Below, piece after piece: positions 28,303 to 37,045 of a stretch of 63,615 nt of DNA. Source of the stretch: Rubripirellula sp. (GTDB lineage: Bacteria > Planctomycetota > Planctomycetia > Pirellulales > Pirellulaceae); assembly GCA_028823035.1 (NCBI GenBank), contig JAPKCI010000009.1:1-63615 (forward strand), in the 5' to 3' direction. The position numbers and the translations under genes are program-made. Under the pieces are notes generated by a model. It was given only the letters and a program-made list of their open reading frames with translations, was not told the origin of the DNA and made no database searches. Position 1 is the stretch's first letter, and each line of letters begins with the position of its first letter.

Positions 28303-29418
28303 CTAACGAACATTAGCCTGTATAAATTCTTTGACGATATCGTTGACTTGCCTGCTGACAGGCCCGAATCCGTGCCCACCATTGACGACCTTCAAGTGGG
28401 TGACCTTAGCCTGAGGATAATTATAGCGGACAATCTCTTTACTGAGGGCTGTTCCCTCGCTGTCTCTGAGTTGTTTGCCCTTAAATCCCTGCTGGACTGC
28501 CCAGGCGTAAGCGGTGTCCTGCGCCGACAAATGCCGGGCGGTGCGTCCTCGCATTCCACCCTTGTAAGGCACCACCCGGTCGGCCGTCCCATGAATCGTG
28601 AGAATGTCTCGGGTTCCCACTGGAACTGCTTTCATGTCGTAGATTGCCTTCGAGTCATCCGAGCGATTCCAGAAATCCTTCTGGTGATACTGTTGCTCAA
28701 CCATGGAAGATATCAGTGGCACAGCATTCCGAATAGGAACCGCTTCATCCAGTTCAATCATCAAACGAAAAACGTATCCTGCTCCATTGGAAAATCCGAT
28801 CAGCGAAATATTCGACAGATCAGCATTGAGATACTTCTGTTTGATTTCGGCGACCATGGATTTAAAATACTCAACATCAGGTGCCCTCGACTTTTCGTCT
28901 AAGATATTCCAACTGCGTTGATAGCCCTGAGGCGAGACAACAAGATGGCCTTGTAACAACCTGGGCCACTGGCCGAGGGTCGGGCGTGCACTGCCACCGT
29001 TGCCATGAAACAGAAAAGTCACAGGCCACTTTTTACTCGCATTGGTTGGTGCGTGAACAAAGAATTCCCGATCGAATCCGTCAGGCTCCTGGCTCCAAGT
29101 CTGACGAATGACATGCCGCTTCAGGTCACCGGAGTCAGCGGGAGGCCGTGGACTTTTTGCACTGTAAGTCGCTGCCAAGTGTTCTGCAAGAGTCACTTTT
29201 CCATCATGATCTTTGTCGACCTGATCAAAGATTCTCCGCGGTCCCTCCGGCACCTCTGAACGTCGCAGGATGCCGTCTCCATTTTTATCCCACGCGCGAA
29301 ACATGCGTTCTTGCGGTTGGACCTGCATTGCAGCAACGTGGCACAAATCGACACTGCCCGCGGAAATGAAGACAACAGCAAAGACAAACGCAGAAATTGT
29401 TCTTTTCAAGTGAGTCAT
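28303..29418 (-). CDS. Secreted EF-hand / polyhydroxybutyrate depolymerase-like esterase
   Basis: The 371-residue protein has a signal peptide (about 1-30), then two consecutive EF-hand loops (DKNGDGILRRSE and DKDHDGKVTLAE) expected to bind calcium. A CE1/PHB-depolymerase-like alpha/beta hydrolase follows: oxyanion region FLFHGNGG, nucleophile in GFSNGAG, acid in HGTADRVVPY and histidine in VNGGHGFG. Such enzymes cleave feruloyl, acetyl or polyester bonds. ATG 29418 gives the best signal peptide; in-frame ATGs at 29436 and 29445 and a start at 29481 are possible. The gene lies 267 bp upstream of the ThuA multidomain gene in the same orientation and may be expressed with it. Confidence 0.85.
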   Translation of the reverse strand: MTHLKRTISAFVFAVVFISAGSVDLCHVAAMQVQPQERMFRAWDKNGDGILRRSEVPEGPRRIFDQVDKDHDGKVTLAEHLAATYSAKSPRPPADSGDLKRHVIRQTWSQEPDGFDREFFVHAPTNASKKWPVTFLFHGNGGSARPTLGQWPRLLQGHLVVSPQGYQRSWNILDEKSRAPDVEYFKSMVAEIKQKYLNADLSNISLIGFSNGAGYVFRLMIELDEAVPIRNAVPLISSMVEQQYHQKDFWNRSDDSKAIYDMKAVPVGTRDILTIHGTADRVVPYKGGMRGRTARHLSAQDTAYAWAVQQGFKGKQLRDSEGTALSKEIVRYNYPQAKVTHLKVVNGGHGFGPVSRQVNDIVKEFIQANVR

Positions 29419-29680
29419 CCTGTTTGGAAAAACCATGGCAATCATGAACCGAAAGCTCGAGCAATTCCGCTCTTTCAACACCAGAGATCGGGAAATCCGT
29501 CATGGGCAGCGAGTCGACTGGCGATTTTTGCTGCTGTGCAGTTTAGTCCGCACACGTCTTCACCAAAACCATCCTCTCTGACCATTGCAAGAGAGAGCAT
29601 GCATTGGAAACCCAATCACAACCTGAAAATTTCAGAATTGACTTACGAACGACCGGTTCACTAGGCAACAGGTGGCAACC

Positions 29681-30880
29681 TCACTCACTTGGCGAGGAGG
29701 CTCGCTTCTGACGAAACGCCAGATTCAACGCGACGACGCGGCTGATCGCGATCCCCAGACGCTCCTGAGCGCGGGACTGGTTCGTGGGTGAGACATCCAG
29801 AGACAAGCATGGCTCAACCACAGGAGCGGTGTCCAATTCGGCAGGCACACTGATCGCCTTCAGAATCAAAGGCAATGGCCAGCCTGGCTGCACTTGCTGT
29901 AACAAATTGGCGGTACTCGGGTGCAGCACAACAACACGATCATCCGGACGCAGAAAAGCATTCCAACGATCACGAAACCGATCAATGGATACCGTGTCGC
30001 GAATCTCATCCGGTGACAGTCGCAAGCGTTCCATGAATGATTTGTCCTGAAACGCAGGTGAGTCAATTGCAGACTGAAAACGCTCGCCACTGACTGGACG
30101 GATAGCAGTCCAGTAAATCAGTCGGGGTTTCACTGCCGAGCGATTGCCCGATTCCAGACGATTGCCGGGTTCCTGTTCGCCGTATCCAATCACGATGTTC
30201 TTGAGATCGCCTGTCAACGCTCGAGGAACGTTGGGCATGCCCCTTCGTCGACGTTGATTCTCTCGCCAGTTGGATGTTCCCTGCTTGATCTGGTTGTCGA
30301 TCATTCCATCGAATGTCCCGAGCAAGCGACCGAAACCGGAGGTGTCGGGTTCGATAGCCTGCAAGGCAAACACGACTGCCTCGAGAGTCGAAAGGCCATG
30401 TGCATGGGGCTCGCGACGAATTCGATAGCGGCTTGGGTTCATCGGAGCGAGACAGTATCGCGGTAATTCCTGCAGGCGAGGTATGTCACGGAGTAAGGTT
30501 TTCACATGGTGCCATGTTCCATCAGGAACGATCAATTCGTCAGGGAATTCCGAAGGCGTCAACTCGGAAAGCACCCGCGCATCCAAACCGGGAAACAACA
30601 GCCCGGCACCAGAACTCAATTTAACCTGATCAAATCGATCGGCAAGTTCAGTGTTGTGCCCCACCATCAGTTGACTGCGTTGCAGTGCAAGATTGACGAT
30701 TCGAGCGGTATTGAACGGATGAGACCTCTCGCGACGATGTTGCAGAATGTGAACAGAGGTGCGGTTATCAACAACGGGAATGGTTGAGCAATAACAAAGC
30801 TTCAACGGTCGAAAACAGCCAAAGCAACGCTTGGGTTCATCCAACGTTGGCAACGATCCTTGAGAAGTTCGCGTACTCAT
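29681..30880 (-). CDS. DTW-domain tRNA-uridine aminocarboxypropyltransferase, extended C-terminus
   Basis: The first 215 residues of this 399-residue protein match the DTW family (TapT/DTWD), which transfers the 3-amino-3-carboxypropyl group of SAM to a tRNA uridine to make acp3U. The zinc-binding cysteines Cys19, Cys22, Cys29 and Cys31 (CFGCFRPLKLCYC), a DGTW motif at 120-123 and STLEAV at 164-169 are visible. The classical bacterial enzyme is about 230 residues; here an extra 170-185 residues follow (IVIGYGEQEP..., RLIYWTAIRPVSGERF, DDRVVVLHPSTANLL) that I do not recognise. ATG 30880 is chosen over a TTG two codons upstream. It is divergent from a small lipoprotein gene. Confidence 0.82.
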   Translation of the reverse strand: MSTRTSQGSLPTLDEPKRCFGCFRPLKLCYCSTIPVVDNRTSVHILQHRRERSHPFNTARIVNLALQRSQLMVGHNTELADRFDQVKLSSGAGLLFPGLDARVLSELTPSEFPDELIVPDGTWHHVKTLLRDIPRLQELPRYCLAPMNPSRYRIRREPHAHGLSTLEAVVFALQAIEPDTSGFGRLLGTFDGMIDNQIKQGTSNWRENQRRRRGMPNVPRALTGDLKNIVIGYGEQEPGNRLESGNRSAVKPRLIYWTAIRPVSGERFQSAIDSPAFQDKSFMERLRLSPDEIRDTVSIDRFRDRWNAFLRPDDRVVVLHPSTANLLQQVQPGWPLPLILKAISVPAELDTAPVVEPCLSLDVSPTNQSRAQERLGIAISRVVALNLAFRQKRASSPSE

Positions 30881-31116
30881 TTTCAATGGAGGTGACTGCC
30901 TGAACGGAATTCGGGTTTTCAGAAGAACAACCCCAACCGGAAGAGAAAAAAATGAAACATATTCCCTCGAAGTCTCTTTGAGATCTTACTAGTTCAGGTT
31001 TCGCAGGGTAACTTGTGCCACGGTGTTTTTTTTCACAGGCATCCACTCCGTTCTGACGTTTCAGACCCAATTTCTGCTGACATTCGGTTGCCGCAAGTCG
31101 TTTTCGAGGTAAATCC

Positions 31117-31572
31117 ATGCGTGTCGGACTATTAATTGCTTTGCTCGCTCTTAGCGTTGGATGCGGCAAGGACGGGGCCTTTGAAACAATTGACACCCCC
31201 ACACCCGCAGTCAGTGACATTCCTGACGCAAACCCATTGGCATACCCCAAACTGTATGTCGATGAGGATCTTCCACAGTATCCAGCTGCGATCCTGACAG
31301 ACGTGGGCCGGCAGACCACCTCATTGCGAGATGGGATAAAACTGCAAGCAGTTTCCAACGACGGACTCGCTTTGATCATTCAGTACTTCATCCCCGAAAT
31401 GGAAAAACGCGGTTGGACCTATGACAAGGTGACACGTGGTCGCGTCGAACAACTGCAAGACATGCCGAGGGATATGATTTTTTTCGTCAAAGGAAAAATG
31501 CATTTTTCTGTTACGGCGTCGAAAATCGAAGATGAGCAAACGAAGATCATGATCAATTTCATGGAAGATTGA
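31117..31572 (+). CDS. Small putative lipoprotein, unknown function
   Basis: The 151-residue protein starts with a short hydrophobic leader ending in LSVGCGKD, consistent with a lipobox and lipidation at Cys16, although serine at -3 is not ideal. The mature part is proline-rich at first (TPTPAVSDIPDANP) and then contains a compact domain with IIQYFIPEMEKRGWTYDK and a C-terminal strand pair (MHFSVTASKIE, TKIMINFM), reminiscent of small periplasmic domains found in many planctomycete lipoproteins. No enzyme motif is visible. GAGG lies seven bases before the ATG at 31117. It converges with the UrtA-kinase gene. Confidence 0.75.
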   Translation: MRVGLLIALLALSVGCGKDGAFETIDTPTPAVSDIPDANPLAYPKLYVDEDLPQYPAAILTDVGRQTTSLRDGIKLQAVSNDGLALIIQYFIPEMEKRGWTYDKVTRGRVEQLQDMPRDMIFFVKGKMHFSVTASKIEDEQTKIMINFMED

Positions 31573-31643
31573 TGGCATTCAGGCTGACTCTACGAGTTGG
31601 CAACTTCAAGAGGCTGTGCGTTAACTCTGGAACCTGAATCGCG

Positions 31644-34028
31644 TTAGTTGGCCGGGGCTGACCACTGGTTTCCCCAGCCTAAATAGAGATCATGCAGAGT
31701 AGCTCGCCACTCGGCGGCCTTGCGTGAATGGGGATAAGGTTGTGGTGCGACAGGAGCATCGGCCATCCAGACGATCTCAAACTGCCCATCGGGCATGACT
31801 TTGCCTATGCGAGGTGTCTGATAGGTGTGTTGGGTGGCAGCATCGATCCGCAGCGGGCCGGCCGCAGATTCGACCCGCTGGTTCAACATGGAACGCCGAA
31901 TAGCGACAGGATCATCGCTTCCTGCTTCCATGACAGCCTGCGCCCACAATTTGAAGCCAAAGTACGCAGCTGCCATGGGGTCTGTGAAGACCCGCTGTGG
32001 TCCATACTTGGCGTGAAATGCTGCGAGCAACTGTTCGTTCAACGGCGACTTGATATTCTGAAAGTAGGTCCACGCTGCGTAATCATTCGTCATTTTTGCA
32101 GTTCTCATGAACCGCAATTCTTCTTCGCCGATGCTGAATGAAATGGTCGAGATGTCGGCAAGGTCCGAATCAAAACGCAGCTGATTAAAGAACGCAGTGT
32201 TGCTGGAACCATTGATACAACTAAGAATCACATCTGGCTTGGCGGCCTTGATTTCCTGAATGGCCGGGCCAAAGCCTGAACTGTCCAGCGGCACAAAAAC
32301 TTTACCCACCAGTTCGGCCCCCAGTTCATCCAGCTGATCTGAAATGATCTCGCTGGCGATTCGAGGAAAAACATAATCCGACCCGATCAGAAAGAACCTT
32401 TGATTTTTCTGCGATTCGTAAGCCCACTGGACAGCCGGGATAATCTGCTGGTTGGGTGCAGCCCCTATATAAATGACATTCGGCGATTCCTCGATCCCTT
32501 CATACTGAACCGGGTAGATCAACAGGTTGTTGTGCTCCTCAAACAGGGACACAACCGTCTTTCGACTGGCTGAGGTCCAACAGCCGAACACAGTGCTAAC
32601 CTTGTAATCGACCAGCAGACGCTCCGCCTGCTCGGCGAAAGTTAAAGAGTCTGATCTTCCATCCAGAATCATCGGTTCCACTTTTCTGCCCAGCAATCCC
32701 CCTGCTTGATTGGTTTCCTCAATGGCCAACAAAACCGCATCGACCACGGGCGATTCACTTTGCGCCATGGTGCCACTAAGCGAATGCAAGACACCGACTT
32801 GTATCGGCTCACCGGTAAAAACGGGCACAGCGACTGGCAGACTGGCCGACGCTGGTGAAGACTCAGTTCCCGGACCAACACCTCCGTCATCCGATTGCCT
32901 GCCCATCCAGAAAAAGATGACAAGCACTGCAACAACGGCCAACACGGCGCCGGCAATCAACGACCGGGAAAACGTTGTCCCGGCAGATGGCTCAGTCGCA
33001 ACCGTTGCATCACTGCTGCGGGAACGCATGACGGCAACGGTAACAGGAACAACCGCTTCACCCGCCAATTCCCTCTGCAGTGAATCCAAATCAGCCCTCA
33101 TCTCATCCATTGATTGGTAACGGGCCTCGCGGTCTTTGCCCATCGCACTCCTGATGATGTTGACACAGGCATCGGGCAACTCTGGGCAAAGATCCTGAGG
33201 ATTAGGAGGATCATCATTGCAGTGGGCAAACATCACGTGAACGATGCTGCCTCTCTGCTGATACGGAGTCTTCGCCGTTAACAAACTGTAATAGGTCGCC
33301 CCCAGAGAATAGACATCACTTCTAGCATCAACTGTTTCAGAACGGCACTGCTCTGGACTCATGAACGAAGGCGTTCCAATCACTTGACCAGTCTTGGTCA
33401 TCGACAGAGCATCGTCTTCAGTGGGTTTGGCAAGCCCGAAATCTGAGACCTTGACGGCCCCCTCTTCAGTGAGCAGAAGATTCGCCGGCTTGATGTCCCG
33501 ATGAACAAGTCCACGCCGGTGAGCCGATGCAAGACCAAGGCATGACTCCGAGATGATCCGCGTCGCTTCAGCAACATCGTAGGGTCCCTCTTTCTTCAGC
33601 ACATCCGACACACTGCCGCCGGCAACAAGTTCCATCGCCAGGAAGTGAGTCGAGTCATCTTCGCCAATCTCATAGATGGTGACGATGTTGGGATGATTAC
33701 TCTTGGCAGCACTTCGGGCCTCGGCACGAAAACGCATCAAAGAATTTCCGTCCTCGCATAGATCGGGTGGTAATAATTTGATTGCCACAGTTCGATCGAT
33801 CGAACTGTCGATGCCCTTCATCACCAATCCCATGCCACCCTTACCAAGAAACCCGGTGATCTGGTACTTACCCAAACGCTGCCCCAGCCATTGGTCGGGG
33901 TCATGCTTTACGCGGTGCGTATAGGTAGCCTCAGCATCAAACCTGCGTGTCGACAATGACTCGGAGTCGTCGACGCCGTGAGTAACCTGATGCGACTCCT
34001 GCAATGGATCTTCATCGTTACTATTCAT
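31644..34028 (-). CDS. Ser/Thr receptor kinase fused to UrtA-like urea/amide-binding domain
   Basis: The 794-residue protein has a complete Hanks-type kinase (about residues 55-320; Lys84, HRDIKPAN with Asp178, DFG at 196-198), a single transmembrane helix (about 356-376), a short linker and a full type I periplasmic-binding-protein domain (about 408-790). That domain carries blocks typical of UrtA/FmdD urea and short-chain-amide receptors: GVLHSLSGTMA, FGCWTSASRK (481-490), YPVQYEG (505-511), GAAPNQQIIPA (522-532) and GSDYVFPR (549-556). Topology predicts kinase inside and binding domain outside, giving a one-polypeptide receptor kinase for urea or a related amide. No urea transporter or urease gene is adjacent. 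ATG 34028 is the only early start in the frame. The domain assignments are firm; ligand and output are inferred. Confidence 0.9.
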   Translation of the reverse strand: MNSNDEDPLQESHQVTHGVDDSESLSTRRFDAEATYTHRVKHDPDQWLGQRLGKYQITGFLGKGGMGLVMKGIDSSIDRTVAIKLLPPDLCEDGNSLMRFRAEARSAAKSNHPNIVTIYEIGEDDSTHFLAMELVAGGSVSDVLKKEGPYDVAEATRIISESCLGLASAHRRGLVHRDIKPANLLLTEEGAVKVSDFGLAKPTEDDALSMTKTGQVIGTPSFMSPEQCRSETVDARSDVYSLGATYYSLLTAKTPYQQRGSIVHVMFAHCNDDPPNPQDLCPELPDACVNIIRSAMGKDREARYQSMDEMRADLDSLQRELAGEAVVPVTVAVMRSRSSDATVATEPSAGTTFSRSLIAGAVLAVVAVLVIFFWMGRQSDDGGVGPGTESSPASASLPVAVPVFTGEPIQVGVLHSLSGTMAQSESPVVDAVLLAIEETNQAGGLLGRKVEPMILDGRSDSLTFAEQAERLLVDYKVSTVFGCWTSASRKTVVSLFEEHNNLLIYPVQYEGIEESPNVIYIGAAPNQQIIPAVQWAYESQKNQRFFLIGSDYVFPRIASEIISDQLDELGAELVGKVFVPLDSSGFGPAIQEIKAAKPDVILSCINGSSNTAFFNQLRFDSDLADISTISFSIGEEELRFMRTAKMTNDYAAWTYFQNIKSPLNEQLLAAFHAKYGPQRVFTDPMAAAYFGFKLWAQAVMEAGSDDPVAIRRSMLNQRVESAAGPLRIDAATQHTYQTPRIGKVMPDGQFEIVWMADAPVAPQPYPHSRKAAEWRATLHDLYLGWGNQWSAPAN

Positions 34029-34219
34029 AAGCAGGATGTTTTCGAGGGACCTGCCAATATTAAAGTAAGAGTACCGTTCTGGAATGAACCGGAACCATCG
34101 CTAATCCCCGAATGAGTTCAACAGTTCACGATGGTTGTTCTACCCGTGATTCACCGTCGTTTGATCATGCAAACGATTTAAGCAAGATAGTCAACCGACT
34201 TTGCCGCCGCTCGATAAAT

Positions 34220-34426
34220 TCAGTCGTCACTTAGCTCAACATTCTCGGCTCTGGGCCCTTTAGGTCCCTGACCAACGGTGTAGGTCACATTCTGGCCTTC
34301 ATGCAGGTCATTGTAAGCGACTCCCTCAACAGCAGAACTGTGGAAGAACATGTCTTTACCATCGTCTTCGGTAGAAATGAACCCAAAACCCTTGTCGGTC
34401 AGACGCTTGATCGTTCCCTTTTCCAT
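34220..34426 (-). CDS. Cold-shock-domain RNA-binding protein (CspA family)
   Basis: The 68-residue protein is a single cold-shock domain of normal length, with RNP1 KGFGFI and RNP2-like DMFFHSS, beginning MEKGTIKRL. It binds single-stranded RNA or DNA and acts as an RNA chaperone. It stands alone between the UrtA-kinase gene and a one-TM protein gene. The ATG at 34426 lacks a strong Shine-Dalgarno. Other family members are translated from long structured 5' leaders, and the 507 bp upstream without a clear gene could hold one, but no structure was demonstrated. Confidence 0.95.
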   Translation of the reverse strand: MEKGTIKRLTDKGFGFISTEDDGKDMFFHSSAVEGVAYNDLHEGQNVTYTVGQGPKGPRAENVELSDD

Positions 34427-34933
34427 CTTTGTTTATCCAATACTCATTCTGTAAGTAAGCAAATATCTCAACAGGTCAAGATACAGTGCCACAATCATAC
34501 CGGTCCGACCGTCTGGTGTGTGAGCCGGAACCGCATTAACGCCCGGAGAACGAAAAAACCCTGGCGGAAAGGTCGATATCCGGTCGCCAAAGAGCATCAG
34601 ACCGATGCTGCAAAGCATGAATGAACGCATCGGCATCTAACGCAACATGATCATCCCCGATCGCCAGAGACCCACAAAGCCCCATCCTTCTATCTGCTTG
34701 GCCCCCTGGGCTAGTCACCCAACCTCAACCGAACTGATCAAATCGCTAAGGCTTCCTATTCTGATGTATTTCAAGATTTCGAATTGAAGACTTCTCCTTT
34801 CCATCGACGTTGCACCGTCGTACGACTGACCGGCCTTTGCATAGCTGGCGATTTCCACCAGCATTTCGCTGAACTCCCTCGGCCCATTCTCTTCAGCTAC
34901 CTGCCGCCCTGCCTCCGAAAGATCGACAAGAAG
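34427..34933. other. Intergenic region upstream of the cold-shock gene
   Basis: The 507 bp between the one-TM protein gene and the cold-shock gene hold several small open frames on both strands (34433-34636, 34536-34718, 34784-34996) without recognisable products. The region probably carries the cold-shock promoter and leader. No tRNA or other RNA was recognised. Confidence 0.35.
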
Positions 34934-35506
34934 TTAGATGCAAGCCTCATTCCTATGCACTCGGCGATCAACTGCATGCGTAGGGTCGACAGTTAACCTA
35001 TCTGCTCTGAGCAGGAAGCTCTCGATCATCTTCCGGTATTTCAGGCCAGACGTATCCTTTTCTGCGGTCACAGCCATGCCTGAAAACTCATTGCCTGACT
35101 GGTCCAGATCCACCTGACCAAGGCCCATTGCCTGCTGGCCTGAGAAGCCCCCGTACTCGCTTCCACCGCCGCGTCGACCAGCGAAGTTGGGGTTAAAATA
35201 AAAGAAGCTTGCCAGAGCAACAATTCCACCGGCGACCAGAACGCTCAAAAACTGGCTCACCAACAGCCCCTGCTGGACTCGAACCATTCTGTCTTTCAGC
35301 CCCCGCACCTGTCGCAGCAATTTGACCTGTTCCTCCAGCAGATCACGCATGCTGGGTTCTTCAGTAGCATCCTTATTGAAAGCCTCGACTGACTCGGCAC
35401 GCCGGTCCAACTGTCCTTGCAAGAAATTGGGAAGGGCTGGTTCAGCAGTCGCTTGCTCTGAATCCTCTGCCTGCAGTGGGTCAGTATTTCCTGCAGTGTC
35501 TGTCAC
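34934..35506 (-). CDS. Hypothetical protein with one transmembrane helix and coiled-coil-like segment
   Basis: I do not recognise the family. With a GTG start at 35506 (AGAGG six bases upstream) the protein is 190 residues; the frame remains open to a TTG at 35629 and an ATG at 35617, so a longer N-terminus is possible. It has an acidic N-terminal part, a helical segment rich in E, L and R (MRDLLEEQVKLLRQVRG) and one transmembrane helix (LSVLVAGGIVALASFFYF). After the helix come a glycine-rich stretch (NFAGRRGGGSEYGGF) and a C-terminal tail. The topology suggests a small membrane protein with a cytoplasmic coiled coil. It lies downstream of the SASA gene at 35724 on the same strand. Confidence 0.55.
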   Translation of the reverse strand: MTDTAGNTDPLQAEDSEQATAEPALPNFLQGQLDRRAESVEAFNKDATEEPSMRDLLEEQVKLLRQVRGLKDRMVRVQQGLLVSQFLSVLVAGGIVALASFFYFNPNFAGRRGGGSEYGGFSGQQAMGLGQVDLDQSGNEFSGMAVTAEKDTSGLKYRKMIESFLLRADRLTVDPTHAVDRRVHRNEACI

Positions 35507-35723
35507 TTGTCGCCTCTTCTCAACTTCACAACCAATCTCAATCCGGGCCCTGAACGCTTCGTTGACAGTGTCGTGCCCAGACAAGATGAAACCTAGTCGC
35601 CGCTCGGCAACTCGCATTCCGATTTTCAAATCTCTTCACCCGTCTGTCCCAATCCGCAGGTCACCCGAAACAGACAATGCGACATGAATCACAAGCAACT
35701 GACCCATCATTCCAGCTATAAGA

Positions 35724-36653
35724 TTACGGTTTGCTTTTCAGTAATTTCAGCATCGACTGGCCCATTCCTTCACCAATCAGATAGTACGTTTCAGCGTTGC
35801 TATTCCAATGATAAGACTGTCCCGAAGGTGAGACTTCTTTGGGACGGAAAAAATCTTTGGTGCCTACGAATCCAACATTTCCTCGAAACGTTTCTCGCTG
35901 AGCAGCGGCGGCTTGCGCCTTCATGAGCGACACAGCCCTCGGGTGTGTTTCTTCCCGACCACTCATGCCGGTCTCGGCAATCACGAACGGAAGACCGGGA
36001 GCCTCAAGATCGTTTCGGATGTCGTGGATGAAATGCACCATATTCTCTTCGTAACGATCGTTGAACGCCTGATTCACACGGTCGTTCCAACCCTGATGCC
36101 ACCCGAACCCTGCCAATTCAAATTCACAATCTGAGTATTGGGGAAACAGAGTCTTGGCATCACGCAACGTTTCACGGGTCAATTTCAATAGTTCTTTGTA
36201 ATAAGGGCCCACCTCACCACCAGCCGATGGGGGACGGAAATCCTTCGCCAAACTCTTACCGCCCCACGCAACCTTGATCAACAGAACGGGTGATTCAAAA
36301 GCATTCCCCACAACTTGCCCGAAACCGAGTTCTGGACCGATGTAACCTTCTCGATGCCCGAACCCGGGGGATAAGTTACCTTTCCGATCCAAATACACAA
36401 TCTGTACATCTGAACGTTCAATCCAATCACCTTGTCCATCAACAAGACCACTGTACTTGTCCGCCATCGCTGGATCCGCGACCAACCATTCCAAAGAACC
36501 TTTTCCACCATTTGCCTGCTGCTCAGCAGCAACTTTCCCATGCCCCTCCATATTAGATTGGCCGGCAAGCACAAAAACCTTCACGTTCTCTTTGGCAGGT
36601 ACCGAGCACGTGATGCCAGAAGCAAATATGAAGCAAAGCAATAATCGAATCAT
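35724..36653 (-). CDS. Sialate O-acetylesterase-like (SASA) secreted esterase
   Basis: The 309-residue protein has a signal peptide (about 1-20) and the SGNH/SASA start block VKVFVLAGQSNMEGHG with the nucleophilic serine. Later blocks LLIKVAWGGKSLAKDFRPPSAG and GFGWHQGWNDRVN match the other SASA proteins in the window, and SFQ-type insertions are absent. It should remove acetyl or similar ester groups from a polysaccharide. ATG 36653 gives a clean signal peptide. It is the shortest of the four SASA proteins here and, unlike the pair at 12023 and 53964, has HQGWND instead of FQGFND. A 14 bp tandem duplication lies just upstream at 36689-36716. Confidence 0.88.
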   Translation of the reverse strand: MIRLLLCFIFASGITCSVPAKENVKVFVLAGQSNMEGHGKVAAEQQANGGKGSLEWLVADPAMADKYSGLVDGQGDWIERSDVQIVYLDRKGNLSPGFGHREGYIGPELGFGQVVGNAFESPVLLIKVAWGGKSLAKDFRPPSAGGEVGPYYKELLKLTRETLRDAKTLFPQYSDCEFELAGFGWHQGWNDRVNQAFNDRYEENMVHFIHDIRNDLEAPGLPFVIAETGMSGREETHPRAVSLMKAQAAAAQRETFRGNVGFVGTKDFFRPKEVSPSGQSYHWNSNAETYYLIGEGMGQSMLKLLKSKP

Positions 36654-36688
36654 CCGTTAATACTGTCCTGTGAATAAATGACGGCCGT

Positions 36689-36716
36689 GCACAGTGGCAT
36701 TGGCACAGTGGCATTG
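36689..36716. repeat. 14 bp tandem duplication
   Basis: Two perfect adjacent copies of GCACAGTGGCATTG lie 36 bp upstream of the minus-strand SASA start. They overlap no accepted gene and could be a regulatory site or a slippage product. Confidence 0.8.
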
Positions 36717-36730
36717 TGCAGATTCGCGAA

Positions 36731-37030
36731 TCATGCAGAGTCGCGGACACCGATCGCACGAACGGCATCCCTGCGTTCTACATGATACTCCATTTCGGTG
36801 TGCCATTCCCCCCACATCAAATTCCCGTCGACCACTGTTCTGAACTCGAACGGGGTGGACTGAGCAGGCTGAAATTGTAGAAACGGACGATGCTTGATCT
36901 GAACCTGCCAGCACTGCACGTTCAGGCTTAGGCCCTCTTGCCTGCGAAGTTTTCCCCTTACGGGACGACGCAGACCTTCCGTTTTGCTTATTCTGTAGGC
37001 AATCTGTTTGCCCTTCCATTCGTTGACCAT
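36731..37030 (-). CDS. Possible small protein, unknown
   Basis: This 99-residue frame starts with ATG at 37030 and reads as a soluble, tryptophan-containing sequence (MVNEWKGKQIAYRISK..., NLMWGEWHTEMEYHVERR) with codon usage not unlike neighbouring genes. I do not recognise it. Only 15 bp separate its start from the ATG used for the divergent lactonase-like gene, leaving no room for both ribosome-binding sites. Either the lactonase starts at 37085 or this frame is false. It is oriented with the SASA gene downstream. Confidence 0.35.
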   Translation of the reverse strand: MVNEWKGKQIAYRISKTEGLRRPVRGKLRRQEGLSLNVQCWQVQIKHRPFLQFQPAQSTPFEFRTVVDGNLMWGEWHTEMEYHVERRDAVRAIGVRDSA

Positions 37031-37045
37031 TGAAAATTGATTGCC

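Noticed and set aside
31577-31639. Inverted repeat ATTCAGG/CCTGAAT between the lipoprotein and UrtA-kinase genes as a terminator
   Set aside because: The arms are only 7 bp and nearly 50 bp apart, with no T run, so a terminator call is not supported.
35507-35629. N-terminal extension of the one-TM hypothetical protein to TTG 35629
   Set aside because: Not excluded, but GTG 35506 has AGAGG at proper spacing, while the upstream TTG and ATG have none.
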